Assembly: GCA_018873245.2 (NCBI GenBank)
Contig: JAEMBT020000001.1
Coordinates: forward strand, 7,542,220 to 7,606,219
DNA length: 64,000 nucleotides
DNA from: Archegozetes longisetosus
Taxonomy: Eukaryota > Arthropoda > Arachnida > Sarcoptiformes > Trhypochthoniidae
Direction: 5' to 3'
The notes beneath the pieces were generated by a model. That model saw only the letters and a program-made list of their open reading frames with translations, had not been told where the DNA came from and searched no databases. A program made the position numbers and the translations under genes. Of this stretch, positions 1 through 10,300 are shown one piece after another. Each line of letters opens with the position of its first letter. Within the stretch, counting starts at the first letter, position 1.

Positions 1-690
1 CATATCTCCAAAATTTTTCATTAAAGTGGATAACTCTGTTTCCGACCTACTTTCGGAAATCCCAGAAGTTTCGCACTCTTCAATGCCACGTTCTATTTGT
101 TTTGCCCTATCTATGAATGCGTTCATAGTTTTAGGAGCATGAGACCGTAGCACTTTTGCAATATCAGGTTTCATTCGCTGATACATATACTCCATCATAT
201 CGCTTTCATTCATGCTATCATCTAATTCGAGACACAAATCTCGTTTAGCAAGAATGTAATTATAAACACTTTCGCCTAAAGCTTGTTTGCGACGTCTTAG
301 TTCGCTGTGTAGATAACTTTTGTGGTTAGTAGAAAGTAAGTCTGTGGTGATCAGATGTTTGAGGCTTTTCCAATCTGTTGGAGCATTTACGCCTGCACGT
401 TTAACATTCTGGTCATACCACAGTAGACCATAATCTCTAAGGTATGTGGGAAATTTGCGCAACTTAGCAGCATCATCCCAATTATTTGCATCTGCGTGAT
501 ACTCGAATTCTCGTAGCCACTTTACGAGTTCTCGGGTATCGCGACCTGTGAAAGGCTCTAATCTTAAGCTACTAGATGTAGTCATTGACATACGGACTAC
601 ATCTGATACAATATCTTTAAGTTCCTTAGCCGTCAAAGCAGTCACTTCTGAACTAGAAGTGGATAACTCAGATTGCCCTCTAATTGGCAT
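1..690 (-). CDS. Retrotransposon Gag (N-terminal part, cut by window edge)
   Basis: Read on the minus strand from the ATG at 690-688, an open frame of 230 codons runs without a stop to the window edge. A flexible Ser/Thr-rich start is followed by LEPFTGRDTRELVKWLREFE, then W, Y and L residues spaced as in the retrotransposon gag (PF03732-like) fold, including LLWYDQNV and a region around LRRRKQALGESVYNY. In LTR retrotransposons this protein forms the cytoplasmic particle that packages the element RNA. The zinc knuckle and pol would lie left of the window. The start is the first ATG after a leader that follows a tRNA-Thr-like primer site, so the order LTR, primer site, gag is as expected. The frame is intact as far as visible, so this may be a young copy. 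Ty3/gypsy is the likeliest superfamily, but no pol is visible to prove it. Confidence 0.8.
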   Translation of the reverse strand, partial: MPIRGQSELSTSSSEVTALTAKELKDIVSDVVRMSMTTSSSLRLEPFTGRDTRELVKWLREFEYHADANNWDDAAKLRKFPTYLRDYGLLWYDQNVKRAGVNAPTDWKSLKHLITTDLLSTNHKSYLHSELRRRKQALGESVYNYILAKRDLCLELDDSMNESDMMEYMYQRMKPDIAKVLRSHAPKTMNAFIDRAKQIERGIEECETSGISESRSETELSTLMKNFGDM

Positions 691-924
691 TTTAATAAAA
701 CTAAAAAATCAAAGAAGTGTTTCTTTCCTTTATTTGTGTGTTGCTCCTCTGTGATTCAGTCGACGCAACCACCGCGAAGCCGATGCTGGTGACCAATTGC
801 AGACACTGATTACGACCACAGTGCAGACCACACAATTTAAACACAAAGGGTAAGAATTGACAACTTCATTTATACTTATAACTTCAATACAAACAACATT
901 GATTTCTATACATCTTCAACTCCT
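691..924 (-). other. Retrotransposon 5' leader between primer site and gag
   Basis: Non-coding sequence, read on the minus strand, between the primer-binding site at 925-942 and the gag ATG at 690. It is less AT-rich than the surroundings in its first half (GCCGATGCTGGTGACCAATT on the plus strand at about 778-797). No other gene is seen here. Confidence 0.5.
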
Positions 925-942
925 ATCCCAGCGGTGCCTCCA
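925..942 (-). promoter_or_regulatory. Primer-binding site, tRNA-Thr type
   Basis: The plus strand reads ATCCCAGCGGTGCCTCCA, which matches, from memory, the last 18 bases of animal tRNA-Thr including the added CCA. On the minus strand it is TGGAGGCACCGCTGGGAT, the usual form of a minus-strand-synthesis primer site. It lies 234 bases upstream of the Gag start in the right orientation, and two bases after a possible LTR end (..TTTACA). Only the 3' end of a tRNA is present, with no acceptor or anticodon arms, so this is not a tRNA gene. Confidence 0.75.
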
Positions 943-944
943 AT

Positions 945-1421
945 TGTAAAGTCTGGATCTTTGATAGGAGCGTGTATGAAATCAAATTTTAAAATATAAG
1001 CACTTTATTTAACATAACCACAATAATAAAATTACATAAGATTTCACAGGATTTTAACACTGGAAGAAAGAGCACAAAATTTAAGAAAAACACGACATTT
1101 TATAGGAACAATAGGCGGGTTAAATTAGAAAATGTTTTACAATGATAGGCTAAACCTTTTAAGGTCAATAGCACATTTAGCTAGGATTGGGAGATTGTTT
1201 AACTAGGACATACTTAGGTAGGTTTTCAGAGTTGAGATATGCTTACTCTCAGCTGTCTTCATAATTTGTACAGTTGAGACAAGCATGTGAAGATTTCTTT
1301 TGTACAAATAAAAAGTAATCTTGAAATCAGTAATAAATGTTGACATATACGGTGAGTTATGAAAATTAGAGTTTAAAAATATAGGTTATTACAAAAGTAT
1401 TTTGGTATAGGTCTAATTTAA
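945..1421 (-). mobile_element. Probable 5' LTR (outer boundary not defined)
   Basis: By position, the LTR of the element should begin directly next to the primer site. On the plus strand the inner edge reads TGTAAAGTCTGG, so in element orientation the LTR would end in ..TTTACA. I could not find the outer TG end or the second LTR, which lies outside the window, so the right boundary is only an upper limit. The stretch has no coding signal. Confidence 0.35.
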
Positions 1422-1592
1422 GAACTAAGACGTTATTACAATATTTCAATCGAACCTGGTATATGGAGTAAATATATCCAAAGTGGAATGTATTCTACTA
1501 CAGGAGACAGATGGGGAATGAGTTTTTATGTTACAAGTGGAGAAGTACGACCACGCAATATAGCAATTCGCATTTGGAATAGAACCGGATAA
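1422..1592 (+). pseudogene. Unrecognised coding fragment (WSKYIQSG...IRIWNRTG)
   Basis: A short stop-bounded frame whose last 48 codons read like real protein (IEPGIWSKYIQSGMYSTTGD, then VRPRNIAIRIWNRTG before TAA). There is no convincing start; the frame opens after a stop at 1419-1421. The alternating hydrophobic/charged pattern ending in a basic C terminus could be a capsid or fibre-like beta domain from a mobile element, but I do not recognise the family. It is probably the remnant C terminus of a gene whose upstream part has been lost or shifted out of frame. Confidence 0.3.
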
Positions 1593-1823
1593 TTTATTAG
1601 TAATTTTATAAAACAATATTATTAAAGGAGTTTTAAACTTCTAATTCAACTTTTAACTTTATTACATTTTCTAGTTTCTTACTTGTTGATGTTTGAAAAA
1701 TTAATAAAATTAAGATTAAAATATATATATCCGAAACTAAAACAGTCTTTTTATCTTGAGTAGCAACATTTTTTATTTATTTCAACACGTTCATTGAAAT
1801 AATTGAATTTAACAATATAATGT

Positions 1824-2024
1824 TTATTTTTTAATAATTTCTGCGCCATTTTTAAGAGATGGAACATTAACTGTTGTTATTTTTATTATATTTTTAAAAG
1901 TTGGACATTTTCTACTTGATTTCATACTTTTTAATTCTTCATCACTAAATGTTTGTATTCCTTCATTATCAAAAATAGGTTTAAAATCATCATGAAATTT
2001 AATATTTTTAAATGTATTTGACAT
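1824..2024 (-). CDS. Small hypothetical protein, possibly a mobile-element remnant
   Basis: A 66-codon minus-strand frame (start taken at the second ATG, 2024-2022) that is Lys/Asn-rich and ends KNGAEIIKK. The composition (FKNIKFHDDFKPIFDNEG, DEELKSMKSSRKCPTFKN) looks like real protein and resembles the AT-rich style of the Maverick genes at 5.2-10.9 kb. I recognise no domain. The frame ends beside a GC-rich block, so the 5' end may be truncated. Confidence 0.25.
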   Translation of the reverse strand: MSNTFKNIKFHDDFKPIFDNEGIQTFSDEELKSMKSSRKCPTFKNIIKITTVNVPSLKNGAEIIKK

Positions 2025-2030
2025 ATACAT

Positions 2031-2215
2031 TTGTCACGGTCACGGGGGCGAATCGACCGTGCGGGACGGTGACCAGCCGTCGGGAAACCTAAAGTTAAAG
2101 TGTAGGAGAAGACCCCTTTCGCACTCACTCGTTTAAAAAGTAATCCGCGAAAGGGGGGCGGACAGTAATCAAAAACTTTTGATTGACTCCGGAACTGAAC
2201 TTTATTTACAGTAAT
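2031..2215. other. GC-rich segment with hairpin
   Basis: An abrupt GC-rich island between AT-rich sequence and the left end of the Mutator-like element. It contains CCCCTTTCGC at 2113-2122 facing GCGAAAGGGG at 2147-2156 (10-bp perfect stem, 24-base loop) and clustered GGTCACGG/CCGTGCGG/GGTGACC words at 2036-2080. It could be the end of an unknown transposon. No gene is supported. Confidence 0.4.
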
Positions 2216-2231
2216 GTACAAACGTATCAGG

Positions 2232-2335
2232 CCAGTTCAGCGCAAAAAATTCAGCGCACTAAGATTCAGTCAACACAATTCAGCGCACACGAGTAGAGCG
2301 CAGAGACAATTCAGCGCACAAAAGCTAAGCGCAAT
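2232..2335. repeat. Left subterminal repeats of the MULE (TTCAGCGCA)
   Basis: The 9-mer TTCAGCGCA occurs at the left end and three more times within about 100 bp, with diverged copies (AGAGCGCA, TAAGCGCA) between them. MULEs often carry subterminal motif clusters that bind transposase, so this is likely the left binding region. A small frame across it only translates the repeat. Confidence 0.55.
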
Positions 2336-3188
2336 GAATATATATGTTTATTTAAATATATATTTCGCTTTTTCAATTTTTTTTGAAAGCTGTAATGCTT
2401 TGTGTTTTAAAAAATAAATGCTTTATATATAAGTTAATTCTCTAACTTTCATCACTCGATGGTGATACCGGAGTAGCTAACCGGTTATTGCCAGAGTGGG
2501 GTGTGGAGCACTAGTTTCATGGAAAATCCCGATGATTGAAACACATCAGTTGAGATTTTCAATTGTGGTCAAAATCGTTGAGATCAAAAGTATTGATATG
2601 AATCAATTGAGATTATCTAACTGAGACCATTTAGTTGAGATAATTCAATTGATATCAATCGATGAGGGATGAAATATTTGTACGCACTACAGTGTTCCAC
2701 ATCTCCCGAGCGTTTTGCTTTTTGAAATAACTGTTTATCTAACAAATATTTTAATACGTTTATGGTATATATTTAATCTCGTTCAACAATTGGTATTTAA
2801 CTAATAAGCATTTAAATAATATCTGAGCCTAACTAATTACATAATAGCTAACTTGGACTATTTAGGACTCGAGTTTGAAACATAGAATGTTAAATGATTA
2901 ACATAGAAAAACGTTATAATTTTGCTTCTGCTTCTGCAGATAAAGTTAAAGATAGAGCTCCAACAAAAGTTTGTAATAGATAAGAAGTTGAAATGAACTA
3001 TATATCATTGTGTAATAGTTTGAATTTTCCTTTGAAGTTTGAAAATTTTCCATGATCTATTAGATCATCCATTCTCTATAAATAAATCGTATTTTCCCAT
3101 GAAAATTCATTATCTTGCTAGGTTTAATGCAGTTTATATCATATAATTATAATAGTGTCTAAAAATTGTTTACAAAATTTGTGTTGTG

Positions 3189-4605
3189 ATGCCTCTCAAC
3201 TTCATAAAAAGTGAAAAAGGCAAAGATCTCCTTGTGGACCAGGGTTTCATCTATCGACAAGAGAGGATCATCGCTAATTCGGGCAAGATTATTTGGAGAT
3301 GCATAGAAAATGCTACCAACAAGTGCCACGGACGTTGTCACACCATTGGCCCACATGTCACTCATCGATCTGCTCACAATAATGCACCTGATGCCGCCAA
3401 AGTGGAAGCTCGTAGGGTCATTAATGTGATAAAAGACAGAGCTATTTCATCTCAGGATACTCTCGCAAACATCATTGCTCAAACATCAAATTCCATTTCG
3501 CAAGCTGCTGCTGGTAAACTTCACTCTACATCTACAATCAGCAATAATATTCGAAGATATCGTCGAAGAGCAGATATGGTACCACAAAATCCAGCTACCC
3601 TAGTGGAACTAATGATTCATCCCAGCTCGGCATACTGTCAAACTAAGAATGGTGAAAAATTTCTGCAATTTGATAGTGGTCCAACAGAAGATAGAATTTT
3701 AATCTTTTCGACTCAAAGAAGCCTTCGAGCGATGTCAAGCTGCGAGAATTGGCACTCTGATGGAACATTCAAAGTCGTTCCATTTCTTTTCAGTCAGCTC
3801 TACACAATCCATGGCTTTGTTGGCAACAGTGTTATTCCTTCAATTTATATTTTGATGCCAAATCGAAGAGAAGAAACCTACGATCGTGTTTTTAGTGCAA
3901 TTAAGGATTTGGAACCCAACTTGAATCCAGTTTCCATTATGATAGATTTTGAATCAGCAGCACTCAACCCCATCAAACGTAATTTTCCAAATTCTTACCC
4001 CTGTGGATGTTTTTTTCACTTCAGTCAGAGCCTTTGGAGAAAAATTCAATCTCACTTTGCCATGATATTCATCGTCTTTATTCTACCGACTCTACATTTG
4101 CATTAAACCTCAAGATGATTCTAGCCTTAGCATTCGTTCCAACTTCACATGTCGTCACTTCATATAATGATCTACTCTCTGAAGATTTCTTTACGGATAA
4201 TGATTCATTTCTCTCTCCATTCATTATTTCGAGAAAAGTTGGATCGGAAAGCCACGAGGAAATCGAAGGTTGGCAGCTATTTTTCCTATCGAGTTATGGA
4301 ATTGCCATTCTTCTGTTTTGGACGATCTTCCTAAGACCAACAACGGGGTAGAAGGGTGGCATAGAGCTTTTAGCTCTTTACTTGATGCTCATCATCCTAG
4401 TATTTGGAGATTTATTGATGGTCTTAAGGAAGATCAAAGCCTTCGTCAATTACAAGTTGAACAGTATCTTTCAGGAGGTAAACAACAAGCGAAAAGAAAG
4501 AAGTATCGGGACGCTGCCGTCAATTTAAAGAAGATCGTTATTAAGTTTGAAACAATCCCTATCATAGATTATCTTAGGGCTATTGCCCACAACCTTTCAC
4601 TTTGA
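3189..4605 (+). pseudogene. FLYWCH-domain MULE transposase, frameshifted
   Basis: The protein would cut and rejoin the element's DNA in the nucleus. Residues 1-65 form a FLYWCH-type zinc finger (FIKSEKGKDLLVDQGF, then WRC...C and the H pair in HVTHRSAH). The RNase H-like DDE core follows: WHSDGTFKVV supplies the first Asp, SIMIDFESAAL the second, and NNGVEGWHRAFSS lies in the C-terminal region with the expected Glu. The coding sequence begins in one frame (3189 to about 4060), moves to a second (about 4060-4240) and then a third (about 4240-4605), so at least two indels break it. An ATG at 3189 follows an in-frame GTG. Similar FLYWCH transposases occur in animal MULE groups such as Phantom. 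The element looks inactive. Confidence 0.85.
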
Positions 4606-4742
4606 TTATTTTATTGTTAGCACGACATTACAGCGCACGACACTACCGCGAAAATTATTTAATAACTTGCATACACTATTATTACACCTAATGCACTCTC
4701 GCAATGAAGTCGCTTGAGCAGTAATGTCGTTTGCGCGGTAGT

Positions 4743-4926
4743 GTCGTTGCGCGGTAGTGCCGTACGCGGTAAAGTCCTGTGCGGTAGTGTCGTTGCGCGG
4801 TAGTGTCGTACGCGGTAAAGTCCTGTGCGGCAGTGTCGTTGCGCGGTAGTGTCGTACGCGGTAAAGTCCTGTGCGGTAGTGTCTTGCGTGGTAGTGTCGT
4901 TTGCGCGGTAATGTCATGTAATCCTT
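4743..4926. repeat. 46-bp tandem repeat with about 15-bp subrepeats
   Basis: Three 46-bp units start at 4743, 4789 and 4835, and a diverged fourth starts at 4881. Within each unit the word GCGGTAGTGTCGT recurs in variants, so the array is two-level. It is very GC-rich next to AT-rich flanks and sits between the transposase stop and the right terminal repeat. A minus-strand frame across it (4606-4980) is an artefact of the repeat. Confidence 0.85.
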
Positions 4927-4942
4927 TATGCGCTGAACTGCC

Positions 4943-5225
4943 ATGGAACCATATACCAAACCCTTGCTAGGGCTATACATATAGTATTACAGTTAATATA
5001 TTTTTCAATTAAGTTTAGGTTAGTTAGTGTTTATTATGTATAGGATAACTACGCATCGAATTAAAAGCTATAATTAACGAAGTTGATTTATAAATGTATT
5101 TTAATTATATTTTTAGATTAGTTGTGGTTAATGATGATTAATGCGATAAACATAGTTTTGTTACCCCTTGACTTCTGACGCCAGGGGTTAGTGACAGATA
5201 GCGCCACCCATTAAGGTGCCGTTCG
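4943..5225. other. Intergenic spacer between MULE and Maverick
   Basis: No gene seen. AT-rich except for a less AT-rich block at 5165-5225 just before the first Maverick coding scrap. Confidence 0.4.
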
Positions 5226-5417
5226 TCACACATTAATTACGTACTTTGATAATGGTTTATTATTTTTAGTCTCAACAATCATTGTTGAAAACATATTCAA
5301 CTCATCTAATCCTGAATTATCATTATGCTTTTTAGCTTGTTTATGTATAATTTTTTTATATTCTTCTCTATTTAATAATTTTTCTATAATTTCTTTATTT
5401 CTGAAATTAAAACCATT
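5226..5417 (-). pseudogene. Maverick coding fragment, unknown function
   Basis: On the minus strand a 63-codon frame reads NGFNFRNKEIIEKLLNREEY and continues as charged, Asn/Lys-rich protein to a TGA at 5226-5228. There is no ATG at its start. It lies directly downstream of the HTH protein on the same strand and may be its continuation after a further frameshift. I recognise no domain. Confidence 0.35.
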
Positions 5418-5426
5418 TTAATTTAA

Positions 5427-5974
5427 ATTAATGAAATGAATCTAAAATTTCTATAGGATGAGATTTTTGATTTAATGGTTTTTCATTATTATCTCTTTAA
5501 AAAATCTTTGTTTCTTTTTCCATCTACAATATTAAAATTTGATTTATTAGAATCAAATCCTTTTATTTTTAATTTAAAAGGTGTCATAATACGTCTTAAT
5601 TTTTCTTCATAAGATTTTTCATTTAAATTTTGATTTTTAGATGGATTTATTTTCATTTTCTTAATTGTTTTTAACCTACAAATTAACTCCGGTACTGGTT
5701 GTGATGATTTATCATCTTTAACTCTTTCAGCACCAAAAGAGTTAATACTTAAACAAAATCTACCATTAACATCACGATTTTTATGTATTAATAATATTCT
5801 TGAATAACAATCCATATTATTTTGTTTTAGATATTTTGTTACAGTTTTTTCAGATATTCTACATTCGTTTGCAATTTTTCTTATGCTATTCTCTTTTAAA
5901 TCATATTCTTTTGACAATTTGATAAACTCATCTATTGTTATATGATTTCCATATTTCTGTATTAACCTACCTTA
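5427..5974 (-). pseudogene. Helix-turn-helix protein of the Maverick, frameshifted
   Basis: The frame is open from about 5974 down to 5489 on the minus strand and resumes in another frame to a TAA near 5427. The N-terminal part reads KLSKEYDLKENSIRKIANEC and then RISEKTVTKYLKQNN, two helix-turn-helix-like segments with the usual I-A-x-x-x-x-x-S-x-x-T-V pattern. The rest is basic (RLKTIKKMKINPSKNQ). Such proteins in Mavericks may be DNA-binding regulators or recombination helpers; this one is not identified further. An ATG at 5917 exists, but coding-like sequence continues upstream, so the true start is unclear. Confidence 0.5.
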
Positions 5975-6066
5975 CTGTACTATATTACCATAGTTTCATA
6001 CCATATTACAATACTGTATTTCAATACCATAACTCCACACCATATTACCATACTATACCGTATTTC
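5960..6066. repeat. Degenerate AT-rich repeat (ACCATATTAC / TACTGTATTTCA)
   Basis: Variants of CCATATTAC(A/C)ATACT and GTATTTCAA are repeated about four times between two divergently transcribed Maverick genes. It may be slippage-derived, or it may hold the shared promoter. No coding signal. Confidence 0.5.
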
Positions 6067-6095
6067 AACAAAATAAAAAATATGATTTTATATAA

Positions 6096-6721
6096 ATGAA
6101 AAATCAAATAACATCATCAACCATACATAATACAATACAAAGTACTCATGATTTATCTAAAATTAATTTAGATAATATATTAGCTTTCAACAATAATAAA
6201 CTTACCTCTAAAACTGCAAAACAATATATCGATATTATGAATGAATTACATGAAAAAATAGAGACTTTGGATGGATCTGTTGAACAGAAAAATCAATTTC
6301 GTTCATTGTTTGTTCTATTATTTTCTAAAATGTGTGAATCAGATTGTAAAGGTGTAATGTTAAATAATTCAATACAAATGAATAAAAAATATAAAGAGAT
6401 TATAGATAAATTAGAAGTAGCATATCAAAAAGAACGTGATGAACTTAATGCTCTTGCAAAGAATATAATGAAAAACAAAAAGAAGCAAAAGTTAGTGTTC
6501 CAGGAATATCATTATCTTTAAGTTTGAAAGATAGTAAAACACTTAAACCACATGAATGTGTTGAGTTAATGAATGAAATTGATGTAGAGGAAGAAAAATT
6601 GGATGAAAAATTTAAACGAATTTCTATTCCTGAAGATTATAAAAATAAAGTTAGTAGAGCTTATGTAAAAGCATCTAATGGTGGAAATCTTTATGTACAA
6701 AAACCTAGTATTAAAAAATAA
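6096..6721 (+). pseudogene. Coiled-coil Maverick protein, one frameshift
   Basis: Two abutting frames (6096-6521 and a second through 6721) join if one base is added or removed near 6465-6480. In the second frame, EKQKEAKVSVPGISLSLSLK leads directly into the downstream open frame. The ancestral protein was about 205 residues. It is rich in Lys, Glu and Asn, with a long helical, probably coiled-coil, middle (YKEIIDKLEVAYQKERDELN) and a basic end. No known domain is recognised. It starts 6 kb from the polymerase end and has the same codon style, so I assign it to the Maverick. Confidence 0.5.
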
Positions 6722-6953
6722 AAAAAAAGAAAATAATTTGAATTAATAACCCAGGAGATATGTCCATAGCCCCTGAATTATAATCTTTTTTTTCATTTAT
6801 TACAAACAATCAATACACTATATGTATGTTAAGATTCATTAAGTATCTTTAAGAGTCCATTAAGACTCCTCAATAAAAGGTTTCAAAGAATTTAACTTTA
6901 GTTAAGATACCTTTATACTCATAATTTAAGTTTAACTCACATTATTATTATTT
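6722..6953. other. AT-rich convergent spacer in the Maverick
   Basis: Space between the 3' ends of the coiled-coil gene and the zinc-protein gene. Poly-A and poly-T tracts are present, and no coding sequence is seen. Confidence 0.4.
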
Positions 6954-7276
6954 TTAAGATTGAAATCTAAATATTTTTCTATGAATATTAGATTTTATAT
7001 GTGTATTTAGGTATTTTTCATTTATTAATCTTCCACATTCACATTTAATAGGTTTGATATTATTTTTATAATATTCTTTTAAACAACAATTACATACCCA
7101 AAATAATCCATCTTTTCCATATTTATTTTCAGAATAATCAGAAAATAATCTATTTTTTTTACATTTAATACATGTTTTTGTCTGAGAACTTTCCAAACTA
7201 TCTTGAGTTTCTGAATGTGACGAAGTCCTGTTCTCGGAGAGAAGTTGTTATTTGTCAACAATGAAGTACTTACCAT
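6954..7276 (-). pseudogene. Zinc-binding Maverick protein (CxxC...CxCG...H)
   Basis: The minus-strand frame from about 7240 to 6954 encodes TKTCIKCKKNRLFSDYSENK, VCNCCLKEYY, IKCECGRLINEKYLN and HIKSNIHRK. These are two Cys pairs of a zinc ribbon followed by a C2H2-like finger, an arrangement common in Maverick and virophage-like accessory proteins. Its function is probably nucleic-acid binding. The best ATG (7276) is in a different frame and joins the rest only if an indel near 7225 is assumed, so the copy is broken. It is divergent from the polymerase gene across 123 bp of AT-rich sequence, a likely shared promoter. Confidence 0.6.
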
Positions 7277-7399
7277 TATTTCTGAAGATACACTGAATTA
7301 ATTAATTAAAAAATTAATTTATTAAATATTTTTCTAAATTTTTAATAAATATATTTAATTGAAAAATTAATATTTAATTAAAAATTTTAAATATATTAA
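7277..7399. promoter_or_regulatory. Divergent AT-rich intergenic region in the Maverick
   Basis: Almost pure A/T spacer between the start of the zinc-protein gene (minus) and the polymerase gene (plus). By position it should hold both promoters; no specific element can be named. Confidence 0.3.
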
Positions 7400-10300
7400 A
7401 TGGATACCTTCGGTGAAAGAAATAATAAAATGAGATGCGAGATTTGTAATATAGAAATATCAAAAACAAATTGGAGTAAACACATAAAAAGTAGAAAACA
7501 TTTATCTTTCATTAATGCAGAAACACAAGAAAACTATAAGCCTATCATTCTTTCACAAAATACTTGTAAATATTGTGGAAATTAAACTATACCAGAAAAT
7601 AATTGGAATGAACATTTAAAATCTGATTCTCATAAGAATAATACTAAATCATTTAGAGAAAATCTAAAAAGAAAATACAAATCAATCAAAATTATTACCA
7701 AAAGAAAAAGCCGTTTTAAAGATCTCGATTTTGAAACAAATGATTACATTGTTATGAAATCAGAAGCTTTAGAAAAATGTTTTCTTACACTACAAGTAAT
7801 TCCAAAACATGATATAGATAATGTTGATATTCTTATTGATGAAATACCAGATTTATTTAAAGAAAGAAAAGTTTGTTGGAATAAAATTACAATTAGTTCT
7901 GATTACAAACTTTGAAAAGAAAAATAGAACAACATGTGAAATAGAATATAAAAATAATGAACCTATTCCATCCAAAAATAGAATAATTCTTAGAGAAGAT
8001 GAAGTAGATAAAGTAATTATTGAATCATTATTTGAAATTAAACAAAGAATAGATAATTTAAATAACAATGAAGCATATTTTCAATTAGTTAAAATTAATC
8101 CTGTTGGTTTTAAATTAAGAGAATATGAACCTTTATCTGGTTCTAATTATATTGATTTACCACAGTGGATTAAAAACAAAAAAGCATGTATAAATATTAA
8201 AAATGATGATCAAAAATGTTTTAAATATTGCTTATTGTATCATAAACATCAGTATGAAATAAAAGATAATTCAGAAAGAATTTATCATTATAAACAATAT
8301 GATGAATATAAAGATTATGATTTTAATAATATTAAGTTTCCAGTTGAAGTAGATGATATAAATAAATTTTGTAAACAAAATAATCTTTCAATTAATTTAT
8401 ATATTGTTGTTGAAAATTACATAAAACCTTATTTAACATGTGCAAGAGATGATAAAGAATCATGTTAACTTACTTTTAATAGATGATGAACAAACAAAAC
8501 ATTACGTATATATAAAAAATCTTTCAAGATTAGAGATCAATTAACAAAAAACAAGAACCAACATCATATTTGTGATAGATGTTTCTGTTTTACTTCAAGT
8601 ATTAAAGTTTTTAATATACATATTCAATTATGTGATAACTATTATGAAAATGAAAAAGCATTACCTATTCTTCCTGATGAAAATAATAATATACTAAAAT
8701 TTAATAAATTTAGTAGAACAGTTAAATTACCTTTAGTCTATTATGCTGATTTAGAAGCAGTATTAAAAAAATAATTTCAAAGAAAAAATTTCAAAAACAT
8801 GAAGCGTGTTCTGATAGTTTTCTTGCTTTATCACAATTAGGGTATAAAAACTTTTAAAATACACTGGAACTTCAGCAAAAGATACAACAAATAACTTTAT
8901 TCAATGTTTAATAGAAGAAGGAAAAAAATTAATAAAATATTACATAAAAGAATTGAAGAGTTAAAATTACCTTATCTTAATGACAAAGAAGAATTAACAT
9001 TTAAAAATTCAGATAAATGTCACTTTTGTAAAAAAGAATTCACAGAAAAAGATATAAAAGTTCGTGATCATTGTCATATTAACGGTGAATTTAGAGGTGC
9101 AGCTCATCGATCTTGTAATTTAAATGTTAGAACTTCTTTAAACATTCCAATATTCTTTCATAATGGAAGTGGTTATGATTTTAAACATTTTACTAGAAAG
9201 TTATATAAAATTGATAAAAATATTAAAATATTATCACAAGCCGAAGAAAAATATATCTCAATTAGAGTTGAAATAAAAGGAACAAATATCAAGTTTGAAT
9301 TTAAAGATTCATTAAAATTTTTACAAAAATCAATTGAAAAATCAGCAAATATATTATATAAAAAAGGATTGAATGGATTTAAAAACTTAATTGATTTTTT
9401 TAAAGATCAACCTGATGAAATATTAAATTTATTAGTTCAAAAAGGTGTATTTTCATATTCATACCTTGATAGTTTTAATCAACTTAATAGTACAGAATAT
9501 CCAAAACATGAAGATTTCTATGATAATCTTAAAGATACAAATATTAGTATTGAAGATTATGAAAGAGGACATAAATTATGGAAACATTTTAAGTGTAAAA
9601 TTTTTAAAGAATATATGGAATTGTATCTAACTTGTGATGTTTTAATATTAGCTGATTGTTTTGAATCATTCAGAAATTTATCTTTAAAACATTATGAATT
9701 AGTCCTTGTCATTATGTTTCAACTCCAGGTTTATCTTGGGATGTAATGTTAAAACTCACAGGAGTTGAATTAGAACTATTAACTGATGCTGATATGATGT
9801 TGATGTTTATGGAAGGAATTAGAGGTGTTTTATCTTGTATTATGAGAAGATATGTTAAAGCAAATAATAAATATCTTATAAATTATAATTAAAATGAAGA
9901 ATCAATTTATTTAATTCCCGTTGACGCAAATAATTTATATGCTCATGCAATGCAATTCAAATTACCATACAAAGGATCTAAATGGTGTGATGAAAAAGAA
10001 CTAGATTATTTATTTGATAATATAATGAAACTATCTAATGATGAAGATATTGGATGTACATTAAAAGTTAATTTAGAATATCCAAAACATTTACATGATA
10101 AATATAATGATTATCCATTCTTTCCTATTTATAAAGTTATTAAATATAAAGATCTATCTCCATATCAGAAAAAAATGCTAGATAAAGGACCGAAGGCTTT
10201 ACAAAGTAAAGGTGATGAAGAAGAAATTATGGTATGTAAAGATGTAAATTTAGATAAAGTGAACTATAAATCAAAGAAATTAATTACAAGTTTGGAAGAT

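Larger units (their letters stand above)
2231..4942 (+). mobile_element. Mutator-like (MULE) DNA transposon, FLYWCH type, decayed
   Basis: About 2.7 kb bounded by imperfect terminal inverted repeats. The left end reads CAGTTCAGCGCAAAA (from about 2232) and the right end, reverse-complemented, reads CAGTTCAGCGCATAAA (4926-4942). The left subterminal region repeats the word TTCAGCGCA at least four times (2232-2330). The right subterminal region has the 46-bp tandem repeat described separately. The transposase lies between them on the plus strand. I could not find a convincing 8-10-bp target-site duplication, so the exact ends are uncertain. Between 2535 and 2670 there is a degenerate run of GTTGAGAT/ATTGAGAT words of unknown meaning. 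Confidence 0.65.

Noticed and set aside
548-754. 68-codon plus frame at the left edge
   Set aside because: Antisense shadow of the Gag frame.
925-942. A tRNA-Thr gene
   Set aside because: Only the 3' 18 bases, with CCA encoded, are present; there are no D, anticodon or 5' acceptor arms. The context fits a primer-binding site.
1931-2221. 96-codon minus frame
   Set aside because: It crosses the boundary between the GC-rich hairpin block and AT-rich sequence, with no domain and a change of composition midway.
2214-2417. 67-codon plus frame
   Set aside because: It translates the TTCAGCGCA subterminal repeats of the MULE.
4606-4980. 124-codon minus-strand frame
   Set aside because: It only translates the 46-bp tandem repeat (HYRA/TLPR periodic peptide).
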